Notes: generated by a model from the letters alone, not told the origin. Shown: positions 1-7,940, counted from the stretch's first letter. The stretch: DNA of 19,947 bases from Firmicutes bacterium UBA5389 (GCA_002409965.1 DHON01000021.1:465-20411); one strand, 5' to 3'. Translations and numbers: made by a program.

Positions 1-55
1 GAGCGCTTGAATGGCATTCAAGAGGTCGAGGGTTCGATCCCCTTCAGCTCCACCA
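1..55 (+). tRNA. tRNA-Ala (anticodon GGC), 3' portion
   Basis: This is the 3' part of a tRNA cut by the window edge. The anticodon arm pairs CTTGA (6-10) with TCAAG (18-22) around a 7-nt loop with anticodon GGC at 13-15, which reads Ala codons GCC/GCU. A 5-nt variable loop (23-27), a 5-bp T arm with TTCGATC loop (28-44), the 3' acceptor strand CAGCTCC (45-51), discriminator A52 and an encoded CCA (53-55) follow. T49 falls at tRNA position 70, fitting the G3:U70 identity pair of tRNA-Ala. The D arm and 5' acceptor strand lie outside the window, so a 3'-end duplicate (an att-type remnant) cannot be excluded. A run of six T follows (56-61), and a T-box switch begins 32 nt downstream. Confidence 0.93.
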
Positions 56-87
56 TTTTTTGATTCGTTCAGGTCACGTCCGTGTAG

Positions 88-120
88 CAGGGTGGTACCG
101 CGAGTATGCTCTTGCCCCTG
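88..120 (+). promoter_or_regulatory. T-box antiterminator of the leuS leader
   Basis: The 14-nt T-box consensus AGGGTGGTACCGCG is at 89-102. It folds as the canonical antiterminator: helix A1 CAGGG (88-92) with CCCTG (116-120); a 7-nt bulge TGGTACC (93-99); helix A2 GCGAG (100-104) with CTTGC (111-115). The bulge TGGT would pair with the ACCA 3' end of an uncharged tRNA that has A at position 73, as tRNA-Leu does (so does the tRNA-Ala just upstream). Bases 115-120 are shared with the terminator stem, so the two structures exclude each other. Known T-box leaders place a specifier-bearing Stem I one to two hundred nt upstream. Here only 32 nt separate the switch from a tRNA gene, so Stem I is either missing or lies beyond the tRNA. 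Confidence 0.88.
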
Positions 121-151
121 ACAGTCTGGCTGTTGGGGGTTTTTTCTTTTT
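115..151 (+). terminator. Rho-independent terminator of the leuS T-box leader
   Basis: The stem CCCCTGACAG (115-124) pairs fully with CTGTTGGGGG (130-139), including two G-T pairs, around the loop TCTGG. Six T (140-145), a C and five more T follow. The 5' arm overlaps the 3' strands of the T-box antiterminator helices, so this is the off state of leuS. Without antitermination it would also stop read-through from the upstream tRNA-Ala gene. Confidence 0.9.
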
Positions 152-300
152 CATCGCGCATCTTCATTGCGCATCGTTACTTGTCATCGCTCATCGCTAT
201 TGCATGTTGGTTTCAGATTCAGTTTCCAAATTGGCCCGGCGCGTCATTGCGCGATGTTCCGACGAAGGTTTGTTGTGGCGCGAGGGGAGGAGGACTCGTC
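152..300 (+). other. leuS untranslated leader after the terminator
   Basis: About 150 nt separate the terminator from leuS, which is long for a spacer between a T-box and its gene. The first 60 nt are low-complexity variations on CATCGCGCAT / TCATCGCT, and the G+C is lower than in the flanking genes. I see no convincing leader peptide. The end carries a strong Shine-Dalgarno region GGGGAGGAGG (about 283-292), 8 nt before the leuS ATG at 301. Confidence 0.5.
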
Positions 301-2823
301 ATGCGCGACAGGTACTGTTTCGAAGAGGTCGAGCCCAAGTGGCAGGAGCAGTGGGAGGAGGAGGGCCTGTACCGTGTCGGCGAAGATTCGGAGCGGCCTA
401 AGTTCTACCAGCTGGAGATGTTCCCATATCCGTCCGGCCGGATTCATATGGGACATGTGCGCAACTACTCCATAGGCGATGTAATGGCCAGATACCGCAG
501 GATGAACGGCTGGAATGTGCTGCATCCCATGGGGTGGGACGCGTTTGGCCTTCCAGCCGAAAACGCCGCGATCAAGCACGGCGCGGACCCGGCCAGCTGG
601 ACGCGGGAGAACATCGCCCACATGGGGAAGCAGCTTCGAGGCATGGGCTACAGCTACGACTGGGCGCGCGAGGCGGCGACCAACGACCCTGCTTACTACA
701 AGTGGACGCAGTGGCTGTTCGTTCAGCTGTTCAAGAAGGGTCTGGCATATCGCAAATCGCAGAAGGTGAACTGGTGCCCCTCGTGCGCGACGGTGCTCGC
801 CAATGAGCAGGTGGTGAACGGGGAGTGCGAGCGATGCGATACCCCTGTTATCCGGCGCCAGCTGGAGCAGTGGTTTTTCCGCATAACCGACTACGCTGAA
901 CGTCTACTGCGCAATCTGGACGCCATGCCGGGCTGGCCGGAGCATGTGAAGACCATGCAGCGCAACTGGATCGGGCGCAGCGAGGGCATGGATCTGGATT
1001 TCGAGGTCGCCGGCACGGGTGAGAAGCTGACGGTCTTCACCACGCGCCACGACACCGTGTTCGGCGTGACGTACCTGGTGATAGCCGCAGAGCACCCGCT
1101 GGTCGAGCGCCTCATTGCGGGGCAGCCCAATGAGGACGAACTGAGGCAGTTTGTCTCGGATGTCATCGCTCAGGACGATATTGCGCGAACGGCAGACGAC
1201 ACCGAGAAGGTGGGCATGTTCACAGGCGGATATGCGGTCAACCCGGCTTCTGGCGAACAGGTCCCCATCTGGATAGGCAATTACGTGCTCATGGACTACG
1301 GCACCGGCGCCGTCATGGGCGTGCCCGCCCATGACCACCGCGACTTGGAGTTCGCGCGGAAGTACGGTCTCTCGGTAAGGGCAGTCATAAGCCCGCCCGG
1401 CGCCAAGCTGGATGGGGACACGATGGAATGCGCCTATGTGGAAGACGGAGTGCAGATGAACTCGGGCCGGTTCGACGGCATGCCGTCCGGCGAAGCTAGG
1501 CCGGCCATGGCGCGTTACTTCGAGTCGTCCGGAAAGGGCCGGCCTACCGTCCACTACAAACTACGCGACTGGCTCATATCGCGGCAGCGGTTCTGGGGCG
1601 CGCCTATACCCATCATATACTGCGAGCGCTGCGGCCAGGTGCCTGTGCCCGATGTCGACCTGCCGGTGGTGCTGCCGACCGGGGTGAAGTTCATGCCTAC
1701 CGGCCAGTCTCCGTTGCTGGGCTGTTCAGAGTTCGTGAACACGAAGTGCCCTGTGTGCGGGGGTCCGGCTCGCCGTGAAACTGATACCATCGACACCTTC
1801 GTCTGTTCGTCGTGGTATTTCCTGAGGTACACGTCTCCCGGATCCGACGATTGCGCTTGGGACAAGTCGAAGGCAGATTACTGGATGCCGGTGGACCAGT
1901 ATATCGGGGGCGTGGAGCACGCCATCATGCACCTGATGTACGCCCGGTTTTTCACCATGGTCATGCGCGATTTGGGGCTGGTCGGCGTGGATGAGCCGTT
2001 CAAGAACCTGTTGACCCAGGGCATGGTTCTCCTCGGTGGGCACAAGATGTCCAAGTCGAAGGGCAACACAATCGAGCCTGACGAAATCGTCGCGAAGTAC
2101 GGAGCCGATACAGCGCGCCTGTTCACTCTGTTTGCGTCTCCGGTCGAACGAGACCTCGAATGGAGCGACGAAGGGGTTGAGGGGTGTTGGCGGTTCCTGC
2201 AGCGAGTGTGGAGGCTGGTACATCGATGCGTGGAAGGCCGGGAATCCAGCCGGCTGGCTGAGGGTCGCGTGACCGCCGCGACCGCTGGCATGGCGGCGGA
2301 CGGCTCTGCGGTCCAGCGTGTGCGCAGAGCGGCTCATGCGGCGCTCAAGAAGGTCACCGAGGACCTCGGCGTCCGAAACAGCTTGAACACTGCGATTGCC
2401 GCGATAATGGAGTACGTGAATGCCCTCTACAGCCTGAAAGACCAGGCATTTGCCGAAGACGGCGGCGATGCGGCGATGGCGGAGGCCATAGACCTGCTAG
2501 TTGTGATGCTGGCCCCGTTTGCCCCCCACATAGCGGAGGAACTGTGGCACGAGGTTGGCCATTCGGAAAGCGTGCACCGCGAGCCCTGGCCCAAGTACGA
2601 TCCAGACGTATTGACTGTGGAGAGCGTGGAGATCGCCGTTCAGGTCAACGGCAAGGTGCGCGACAGGATAACGGTGTCTGTGGACGTGAGTGAAGACGCG
2701 GCGTTTGAAGCGGCCATGGCCAGCGCGCGGGTGTCCGCCGCGATAGGGTCGGCGTCTGTGAAGAAGACGATACTGGTCCCTGGAAAACTCCTGAATATCG
2801 TAGCACGCCGAGAATCACCCTGA
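301..2823 (+). CDS. leuS: Leucyl-tRNA synthetase
   Basis: LeuS charges tRNA-Leu with leucine in the cytoplasm; this is a class Ia enzyme of 840 aa, a usual bacterial length. The HIGH-type motif is HMGH at residues 49-52 and the KMSKS motif is at 582-586. A Cys-rich ribbon (CPSC...CERC, around residues 160-180) precedes the CP1 editing domain. In that domain TTRHDT spans residues 247-252 and VPAHD ends at D345, so the editing residues T252 and D345 known from E. coli LeuRS fall at identical numbers. Position 250 is His where most LeuRS have Pro. A second zinc-type cluster (CERC...CPVC) follows around residues 440-485. ATG 301 is chosen because GGGGAGGAGG lies just upstream; the same frame stays open back to 106, but that extension would overlap the terminator. 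Expression is expected to respond to the T-box switch. Confidence 0.97.
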   Translation: MRDRYCFEEVEPKWQEQWEEEGLYRVGEDSERPKFYQLEMFPYPSGRIHMGHVRNYSIGDVMARYRRMNGWNVLHPMGWDAFGLPAENAAIKHGADPASWTRENIAHMGKQLRGMGYSYDWAREAATNDPAYYKWTQWLFVQLFKKGLAYRKSQKVNWCPSCATVLANEQVVNGECERCDTPVIRRQLEQWFFRITDYAERLLRNLDAMPGWPEHVKTMQRNWIGRSEGMDLDFEVAGTGEKLTVFTTRHDTVFGVTYLVIAAEHPLVERLIAGQPNEDELRQFVSDVIAQDDIARTADDTEKVGMFTGGYAVNPASGEQVPIWIGNYVLMDYGTGAVMGVPAHDHRDLEFARKYGLSVRAVISPPGAKLDGDTMECAYVEDGVQMNSGRFDGMPSGEARPAMARYFESSGKGRPTVHYKLRDWLISRQRFWGAPIPIIYCERCGQVPVPDVDLPVVLPTGVKFMPTGQSPLLGCSEFVNTKCPVCGGPARRETDTIDTFVCSSWYFLRYTSPGSDDCAWDKSKADYWMPVDQYIGGVEHAIMHLMYARFFTMVMRDLGLVGVDEPFKNLLTQGMVLLGGHKMSKSKGNTIEPDEIVAKYGADTARLFTLFASPVERDLEWSDEGVEGCWRFLQRVWRLVHRCVEGRESSRLAEGRVTAATAGMAADGSAVQRVRRAAHAALKKVTEDLGVRNSLNTAIAAIMEYVNALYSLKDQAFAEDGGDAAMAEAIDLLVVMLAPFAPHIAEELWHEVGHSESVHREPWPKYDPDVLTVESVEIAVQVNGKVRDRITVSVDVSEDAAFEAAMASARVSAAIGSASVKKTILVPGKLLNIVARRESP

Positions 2824-2844
2824 CGGATCACCCGAAGGCATGAC

Positions 2845-2890
2845 GCGCCGGGCCTTTCGCCTGTGTTAGCATACAGGCAAGGCCCGGCGT
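2845..2890 (+). other. Strong hairpin between leuS and comEA
   Basis: A 12-bp lower stem (2845-2856 with 2879-2890, one G-T pair) carries a 2-nt bulge (TC, 2857-2858) and a 6-bp upper stem GCCTGT/ACAGGC (2859-2864 with 2873-2878) with an 8-nt loop. No T-run follows, so it does not look like a classical rho-independent terminator. It may slow RNA polymerase or protect the 3' end of the leuS mRNA. It ends 25 nt before the comEA ribosome binding site. Confidence 0.7.
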
Positions 2891-2926
2891 TCCACCACAG
2901 TGCCGGCGCGTCAGGGAGGTCTGGTT

Positions 2927-3811
2927 ATGCAGGTATACGGCCTACGAAGGGCGGGCCTGGTTCTTGCCGCTGTTGTGGTGATCGGCCTCGGGATCACCGC
3001 GGCCGGCCGGGCGCGCCGGCCCCAAGTGGTGGTTTTCGAGGGATCCGCCGAAGCGCGCCCAATGCCGGGGCAGTGTTCATCAGCGCTTTCCTTGCAGTCG
3101 GGGGCGATCACGAGGGGCGACCCGGGCGAGATCCCAGGGGTATCTTCAGATGCGTACTCCGGCCAAGGCTCCGACAAAGCTGCCCACGCCGGCGTGTCCG
3201 ACCAGCCTTCCGCGCCCGCCGTATCGCCTGTGCCCTCCGGAGCGACTCCCGTTGGCGAACCAATTGTCATTGTGCATGTGGCCGGGGCAGTGGCAAGGCC
3301 CGGGGTGTATTCGCTGCCGCTCGGCGCGCGAGTCGTCGACGCGCTGACCGCGGCGGGCGGAGCGTCGAAGGCAGCCGACACCGACTGCATCAACATGGCG
3401 CTTCCGGTGCGCGATGGGGAGCAGGTGTACGTTTCGACCAAGCAGAGCAATGGCGGCGCGCTGCGAAGTGCCGGCGCTGCAAGCGGAGCTTCGCGCGTCA
3501 GTGGATGCGAGCCGCCGCCGCCGACTAATCGAGCCGACATTTCGCGATCAGTTCCGGGCCCGGATGCAGCTGCCGCGCCCAACCTAATCACAGGTTCGGC
3601 GGGGGCCGCCCATGCAGGCCCTGTCGACGTTAATACCGCGTCTGCGCAGGAGCTGGAGAGCCTGCCGGGCGTGGGGCCGGTTCTGGCGCAGCGGATCATC
3701 GACTACCGGTCTGCCAACGGGCCTTTTGCCACCGTCGACGACTTGGTGGGCGTGTCGGGGATAGGCCAGGCCAAACTGGAAAAGATAGCGCCCCGCGCAA
3801 CGGCTAGGTGA
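2927..3811 (+). CDS. comEA: ComEA-type DNA-binding competence protein
   Basis: ComEA is the membrane-anchored receptor that binds double-stranded DNA outside the cell and passes it to the ComEC channel. The 294-aa product has an N-terminal membrane segment (about residues 10-27). A Ser/Pro/Ala-rich linker follows, then an SLBB domain (about 114-168, VHVAGAVARPGVY...). After a second linker comes a C-terminal helix-hairpin-helix domain (about 233-294: VDVNTAS, GVGPVLAQRI, GVSGIGQAKL). That order is standard for Bacillota ComEA. ATG 2927 has GGGAGGT at the right distance; a GTG at 2900 in the same frame has no such site. comEC starts 9 nt after the stop, so the two are almost surely cotranscribed. 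The linkers are longer than in Bacillus ComEA. Confidence 0.94.
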   Translation: MQVYGLRRAGLVLAAVVVIGLGITAAGRARRPQVVVFEGSAEARPMPGQCSSALSLQSGAITRGDPGEIPGVSSDAYSGQGSDKAAHAGVSDQPSAPAVSPVPSGATPVGEPIVIVHVAGAVARPGVYSLPLGARVVDALTAAGGASKAADTDCINMALPVRDGEQVYVSTKQSNGGALRSAGAASGASRVSGCEPPPPTNRADISRSVPGPDAAAAPNLITGSAGAAHAGPVDVNTASAQELESLPGVGPVLAQRIIDYRSANGPFATVDDLVGVSGIGQAKLEKIAPRATAR

Positions 3812-3820
3812 TCCCGCGCG

Positions 3821-6340
3821 ATGTCGCTGGATGGCTGCGCGCCCTGGCGGTTCTGGGCCGCGCCCACGTTTGTAGGCGCTCTGGCCGTGGGGTTACTATG
3901 CGGATACTGGGAGACTCCGGTGGGGGTATGGGCATGCGCCTGGGGGCTTTGGTCTGCCGTTCTGTTTGCGAACCGCCTGGCATTCAGGCTGTCGCCTAGG
4001 CGGCGCGCAGCCATGATCTGGGTTGCGGCGATGATGTGCGCAGCGACTTTGGGGGCCGCGGGCATCAACCGCATCGACTCGCTAGCCCAGGTGTCGGTGG
4101 CCCGGTTCGCAGGGCGCGACATCATGTTGACGGGCGCAGTCATATCGGCGCGCACAGGCGGCCGCTCCCCGGAGGTTGTCGTTGCCGCGAGTCTGGTAGG
4201 CGTGGACGGAACCATCAACCAGGCTTCGGGAAGGATCAGGATATTCCTTGAGGCCGGGGACGCATCCCAGCGGCTAGCCCAGTGTCTGCGCCATGGCGAC
4301 ATAATCGAAAGCCGGGTCCAGTTGAAGCTGGCTTCGCGTCCGATGAACCCGGGCGAGCCGGATCTTCGGGCTGTCTTTCTGCAGCAGGGGATTCATGCTC
4401 TGGCCGATGCAAGAGCGGAGTCGGTTCGCATCGTGGGAAGGCGTCGACTCAATCCCATAGAACGCATCGCGCAGCTAGCGCATGACGGGATCACTGCGGC
4501 TGCCCGCGCCACGCTTGCGCCAGAGCAACGTCAAGTGTTTCTGGCGATGGCGTTAGGGGATTCGGGCGAGCTCGACTCAGATACGTTGGGCGACTTCAGG
4601 AGGGCCGGCGTGTCGCACCTTCTGGCCGCGTCCGGCCTGCATGTGAGCTTGGTGGCCGGTATCGTGATTCAGGCGGCCGCGGCTGCCGGCCTCTCGTCGC
4701 GCCGCTCGCCAATGGTTGCGTTCTTGGTCGCAGGCATATACGCTGTCGTAGCCGGGCTGCGTCCGTCCATAGTGCGTGCATGGCTCATGTTCGGCCTTTC
4801 CATCGTGTCGCAAGCCTGCGGCCGATGCGCCGGCGCGCTTCGAATCGTGTGCGTGTCGGCTTCGGTCCAGTTGATGCTGGGCCCGTTGCTGCTGTGGAAC
4901 TCGGGGTTTCAAATGTCGTACCTGGCGATTCTTGCCCTTTCCTACCTGGCTCCGTGCCTGGCTCGCGTTGTGCCCTCCCGGTGGCCGATCCCGGCGGCGC
5001 GCGTTCTTCGGACGCTTCTGGCTTCAGTGGCAGTCACTGCGGCTGCGTTCCCGGTCGCAGCCAACATGACGTGTGAGGTTAGCCTTGTCGGGCCCATCGC
5101 CAACTTGATCGCTGTGCCCATGGGCCTTGTGGCCATGGCTGCAGGCCTTTGCGGATGTGTGGTCTGGCGCCTGTGGCCATGGCTGGGGTGTGCGGCGAAC
5201 GCTGGGGCCGGGGCAGTGCTCACCGCGTTGATAAGGTCGGTTCGCGCTATGTCCGCTCTGCCTTTCGCGTCAGTGCCCATCAGGATGCTCCAGCCGCTGG
5301 AACTTGTCGCATACTACGGGGTGCTCGCCTCCGTGTGCGCGGTGGCACTCGATCCGTTCAGGGCCTTCCGGTTCGCGCGAGCCGCGGGCAGGTTCGCGAG
5401 GCATCCGGCAGCGGCCTTGTGCACCGCGGCGCTGGCTCTGATCCTCATTCTCGGCTTCGCCTTTCTGCCTGCCCCTCTTGAGGTCGTCGTCATGTCGGTG
5501 GGGCAAGGCGACGCCATTTTCGTGTCGGTTCCACGAGAAGTCAATATCCTGATCGACGCCGGCACGGCTAAAGCCGGGGAGAAGCATGTTGTCCCCTACC
5601 TTAGGCGTCGCGGGGTCAAGCGGATCGATCTTCTTGTCATTACGCACGAACACGCTGATCATGCAGGCGGCGCCGATGCTGTTGCACGGGCTTTCACGAC
5701 AGGGTGCATAGTTGTGCCCGATGGAGCCGCCGGCCCAAAGTGGGAGGGCATTCTCTCTGCATTCACTGCGGCGGGCGGCAACGCCCCGCCCTCTCTGGTC
5801 TGCGCATGCTGGGGTGACTCAATTCAGGTGGGGAGCGCGACACTGAAAGTGCTGAACCCGCCGAGGGCCTCGCCTGCCGCCGCGCGCGGCATTGCCTACG
5901 ATGCGAACGAGAACTCAGTGGTGCTGCGCCTCCAACGCGGCGGATTCTCAATGCTTCTGTGCGCCGATGCCGGAGTGGTATTCGAGCGGCGTGTCCTGAG
6001 CGAACCGGCGCATCATGCTTCCCTGGCCTCGCAGGTGGTGAAGATAGGCCACCACGGTTCGGCTACCGCTTCATCGTCGCCATTCCTTGAGGCTGTAGAC
6101 GCCAGTTGGGCCATTGTGTCGGTGGGTAGCAACGGATACGGGCACCCCAGCCCGGCCGCTGTCCGCCGGATACTGGATGCCGGCCCCCAGCTCAGGCAGA
6201 CTGATACATGCGGCGCCATCGCAGTTAGCGTGAGCCCGTTTGCGGCCCGCGCTGCCGGGCGCTGGGCGGCGGGGTATGCCGTGCGCGACATGCAGAGCGT
6301 GTGGGCGAGAGCCCCGATGTTCAGGAAGCTCAGTACGTGA
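3821..6340 (+). CDS. comEC: ComEC/Rec2 competence DNA channel
   Basis: This 839-aa polytopic membrane protein forms the channel for single-stranded DNA uptake. The N-terminal part has membrane segments and a DUF4131-like region (about residues 1-180). The central competence domain follows (about 240-510), with the typical GDSGELDSDTLGDFRRAGVSHLLAASGLH signature split around residues 250-275 and many hydrophobic helices. The C-terminal metallo-beta-lactamase-type domain begins near residue 555 (VMSVGQGDAIF), carries the metal motif HEHADH at 609-614, and later the KIGHHGS motif. All three parts are intact, so it should be functional. ATG 3821 follows AGGTGA (3806-3811 region, overlapping the comEA stop), which suggests translational coupling. 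comEA and comEC alone do not prove competence; the pilus genes would lie elsewhere. Confidence 0.95.
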   Translation: MSLDGCAPWRFWAAPTFVGALAVGLLCGYWETPVGVWACAWGLWSAVLFANRLAFRLSPRRRAAMIWVAAMMCAATLGAAGINRIDSLAQVSVARFAGRDIMLTGAVISARTGGRSPEVVVAASLVGVDGTINQASGRIRIFLEAGDASQRLAQCLRHGDIIESRVQLKLASRPMNPGEPDLRAVFLQQGIHALADARAESVRIVGRRRLNPIERIAQLAHDGITAAARATLAPEQRQVFLAMALGDSGELDSDTLGDFRRAGVSHLLAASGLHVSLVAGIVIQAAAAAGLSSRRSPMVAFLVAGIYAVVAGLRPSIVRAWLMFGLSIVSQACGRCAGALRIVCVSASVQLMLGPLLLWNSGFQMSYLAILALSYLAPCLARVVPSRWPIPAARVLRTLLASVAVTAAAFPVAANMTCEVSLVGPIANLIAVPMGLVAMAAGLCGCVVWRLWPWLGCAANAGAGAVLTALIRSVRAMSALPFASVPIRMLQPLELVAYYGVLASVCAVALDPFRAFRFARAAGRFARHPAAALCTAALALILILGFAFLPAPLEVVVMSVGQGDAIFVSVPREVNILIDAGTAKAGEKHVVPYLRRRGVKRIDLLVITHEHADHAGGADAVARAFTTGCIVVPDGAAGPKWEGILSAFTAAGGNAPPSLVCACWGDSIQVGSATLKVLNPPRASPAAARGIAYDANENSVVLRLQRGGFSMLLCADAGVVFERRVLSEPAHHASLASQVVKIGHHGSATASSSPFLEAVDASWAIVSVGSNGYGHPSPAAVRRILDAGPQLRQTDTCGAIAVSVSPFAARAAGRWAAGYAVRDMQSVWARAPMFRKLST

Positions 6341-6571
6341 GAAACCGATCTTGGTCCTGCGCCGTGAGGTTCCGAATTGTGCAGACGCAAGGAATAGATG
6401 GGCTTGCCGACCGATGCGGCATTAGCCTGCGTTAACCGTGAGAATTCTCGAGCACACAACGCGCTTGCCGATTGCCGGAAGGAGTGAGCGGGTCTTCGTC
6501 GAATACGACTTGTGCGACGCTATTGAGAAGGGGGGTATTCCCACCTGCCCACCGCAGGTTGGGGAAGCAAC
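6341..6571 (+). promoter_or_regulatory. Spacer between comEC and the transporter cassette
   Basis: This 231-nt gap most likely holds the promoter of the transporter genes, but I find no -35/-10 pair I would defend. It contains a perfect 10-bp palindrome GAGAATTCTC at 6440-6449, a small GTCG/CGAC hairpin at 6498-6509, and a G-run (6530-6535) just before the hairpin that covers the next gene's ribosome binding site. No rho-independent terminator for comEC is visible. Confidence 0.5.
6538..6565 (+). promoter_or_regulatory. Hairpin covering the ribosome binding site of the binding-protein gene
   Basis: CCTGC (6544-6548) pairs with GCAGG (6554-6558) around the loop CCACC. The stem continues with A6543-T6559, CCC (6540-6542) with GGG (6561-6563), and TT (6538-6539) with GA (6564-6565), with one bulged T (6560). 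The 3' arm contains GGGGA, the only good Shine-Dalgarno for the TTG start at 6572. A competing fold could pair GGG (6533-6535) with CCC (6540-6542) and free it. The pairing is seen directly; a regulatory role is inference. Confidence 0.45.
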
Positions 6572-7837
6572 TTGAAGCGTACTGCCGCAATACTGCTGAT
6601 TGCCGCGATCATCGTCACTACCTTGGCCGTGGGGCCTTCCTTGGCGCAACAGAAGACTACTATCACCTTCTGGCACGCCATGGGCGCACAGCTCGGCAAG
6701 ACCATCGACATGCTCGTAAACGAGTTCAACAGCAAGAACCCCAATGTGTTCGTCAAGGCTGAGTACCAGGGCAACTACGGGGCGTTGAGCCAGAAACTCG
6801 TGGGGTCCTTGGTGGCCCGCAAGCCTCCTACTGTGGCCCAGGTCTACGGAAACTGGGCGGCTGAGTACATAACCTCGAACGAACTAGTCCCCATGGAGAA
6901 ATTCGTCAAGGGCCCCAATGGGCTGTCCGCTCTCGAGATCGACGATATCTGGGAAGGACTCAGAGCCGCGTGTGTCTTCAATGGTGTGTGGTACACCATG
7001 CCGTTCAACAAGAGCGTCTACGTGTTGGTCTATAACGAGACGGCGCTGAAAGAAGCGGGGATAGCCGAGCCGCCCGCCACGTGGCAGGAACTGGTCACCG
7101 CCGCCAAGGCGCTCACGGTCAAGGACGGCGACAAGATAGTCCGCTACGGCCTCGGCCTCCGTCCTAACATCGACTACTTCGCGTGCTTCTTCTTCAACGC
7201 CGGCGGCGCGTGGCTCGACGCCAATGGCAAGGTGGCCGTCAACTCGCCTGAGGGCGTCAAGACGCTGCAGTTCATGGCGGATCTCCTGAACAAGTACAAG
7301 GTCTGTTACTACGTCCCCGGCTACCTGGACGCCGACTTCGGGGCGGGCAAGGTTGCCATGTACCTGACGACTTCGCCCGGGCTTAGTTACACCAATCAGT
7401 CAGTGGCCGGCAAGTTCGAGTGGAGCGCCGCGCCGCTGCCGTACATGGACCCCAAGTTCAAGTCTACCCCTGTGGCCGGCACTGACCTCGCAATCTTTGC
7501 CAGGGCCAGCGAGAAGGAGCAGCAGGCCGCATGGGAGTTCGTCAAGTGGCTGGTCGAGCCGAGGCAGACGGCTAGATGGGCCATGGGCACCAGCTACATT
7601 CCTGTGCGAAAGTCCGCCATGCATCTTGAGATCATGAAGCAGTGGTTCGCCGAGCATCCGCGCGAGGAGCAGAGCCTCAAGCAGTTGCGCTACATCAAGT
7701 ACGACCCGAACATCTCCGCGTGGTCCAACATCAGAGGCGATGTCTCAGAGGCTGTCGAGAAGGTTTACCTCGGCAAGGCCACGCCCAAAGAGGCATTGGA
7801 CGCTGCGGTGGTTAAGGCCAACGCTAGGCTGAAATAG
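6572..7837 (+). CDS. UgpB-like ABC transporter substrate-binding protein
   Basis: This is a 421-aa extracellular solute-binding protein of family 1 (sugar/glycerol-phosphate type), which captures a ligand outside the membrane and delivers it to the two permeases encoded downstream. The opening FWHAMGAQLGKTIDMLVNEF and the following NPNVFVKAEYQGNYG and PPTVAQVYG segments resemble UgpB, the glycerol-3-phosphate/glycerophosphodiester binding protein, more than maltose-type proteins; that is recognition from memory, not a search. The start is TTG 6572 behind GGGGAAG; no usable ATG exists before residue 37. The signal peptide (about residues 1-25, ending SLA-QQ) looks like type I and has no lipobox cysteine, which is unusual for a monoderm. 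A hairpin after the gene probably stabilises its mRNA relative to the downstream genes. Confidence 0.92.
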   Translation: MKRTAAILLIAAIIVTTLAVGPSLAQQKTTITFWHAMGAQLGKTIDMLVNEFNSKNPNVFVKAEYQGNYGALSQKLVGSLVARKPPTVAQVYGNWAAEYITSNELVPMEKFVKGPNGLSALEIDDIWEGLRAACVFNGVWYTMPFNKSVYVLVYNETALKEAGIAEPPATWQELVTAAKALTVKDGDKIVRYGLGLRPNIDYFACFFFNAGGAWLDANGKVAVNSPEGVKTLQFMADLLNKYKVCYYVPGYLDADFGAGKVAMYLTTSPGLSYTNQSVAGKFEWSAAPLPYMDPKFKSTPVAGTDLAIFARASEKEQQAAWEFVKWLVEPRQTARWAMGTSYIPVRKSAMHLEIMKQWFAEHPREEQSLKQLRYIKYDPNISAWSNIRGDVSEAVEKVYLGKATPKEALDAAVVKANARLK

Positions 7838-7872
7838 GCAGGCGTCGGGCTCGCATAGGGCCTGTGTGATCA

Positions 7873-7924
7873 AGAACGCCCGGGGACGTCGAGCGAGCGG
7901 TTCAACTCCCCGGGCTTCGGTTCT
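7873..7924 (+). other. Intercistronic hairpin after the binding-protein gene
   Basis: A perfect 9-bp stem GCCCGGGGA (7878-7886) / TCCCCGGGC (7907-7915) encloses a 20-nt loop. It can be extended by AGAAC (7873-7877) with GTTCT (7920-7924) across a 4-nt TTCG internal loop. No T-run follows, and the next gene's GGAGGT starts 3 nt later. Such hairpins often follow binding-protein genes and give them higher transcript levels than the permeases. Partial termination is the alternative. Confidence 0.7.
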
Positions 7925-7940
7925 GTGGAGGTAGAGACCA

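Noticed and set aside
106..300. An N-terminal extension of LeuS starting at 106
   Set aside because: It would be translated from inside the T-box terminator, while a strong ribosome binding site fixes ATG 301 and the conserved N-terminus begins there.
2845..2890. The leuS-comEA hairpin as a rho-independent terminator
   Set aside because: The stem is strong, but TTCCACC follows, not a T-run.
2863..3528. A 221-residue forward frame overlapping comEA
   Set aside because: comEA has clear SLBB and HhH domains in another frame; this frame is Arg/Ala-rich with no motif.
6341..6571. A cre (CcpA) or Pho-box operator before the transporter cassette
   Set aside because: No stretch matches the TGNNANCGNTNNCA or TT(A/T/C)ACA-type repeat patterns closely enough.
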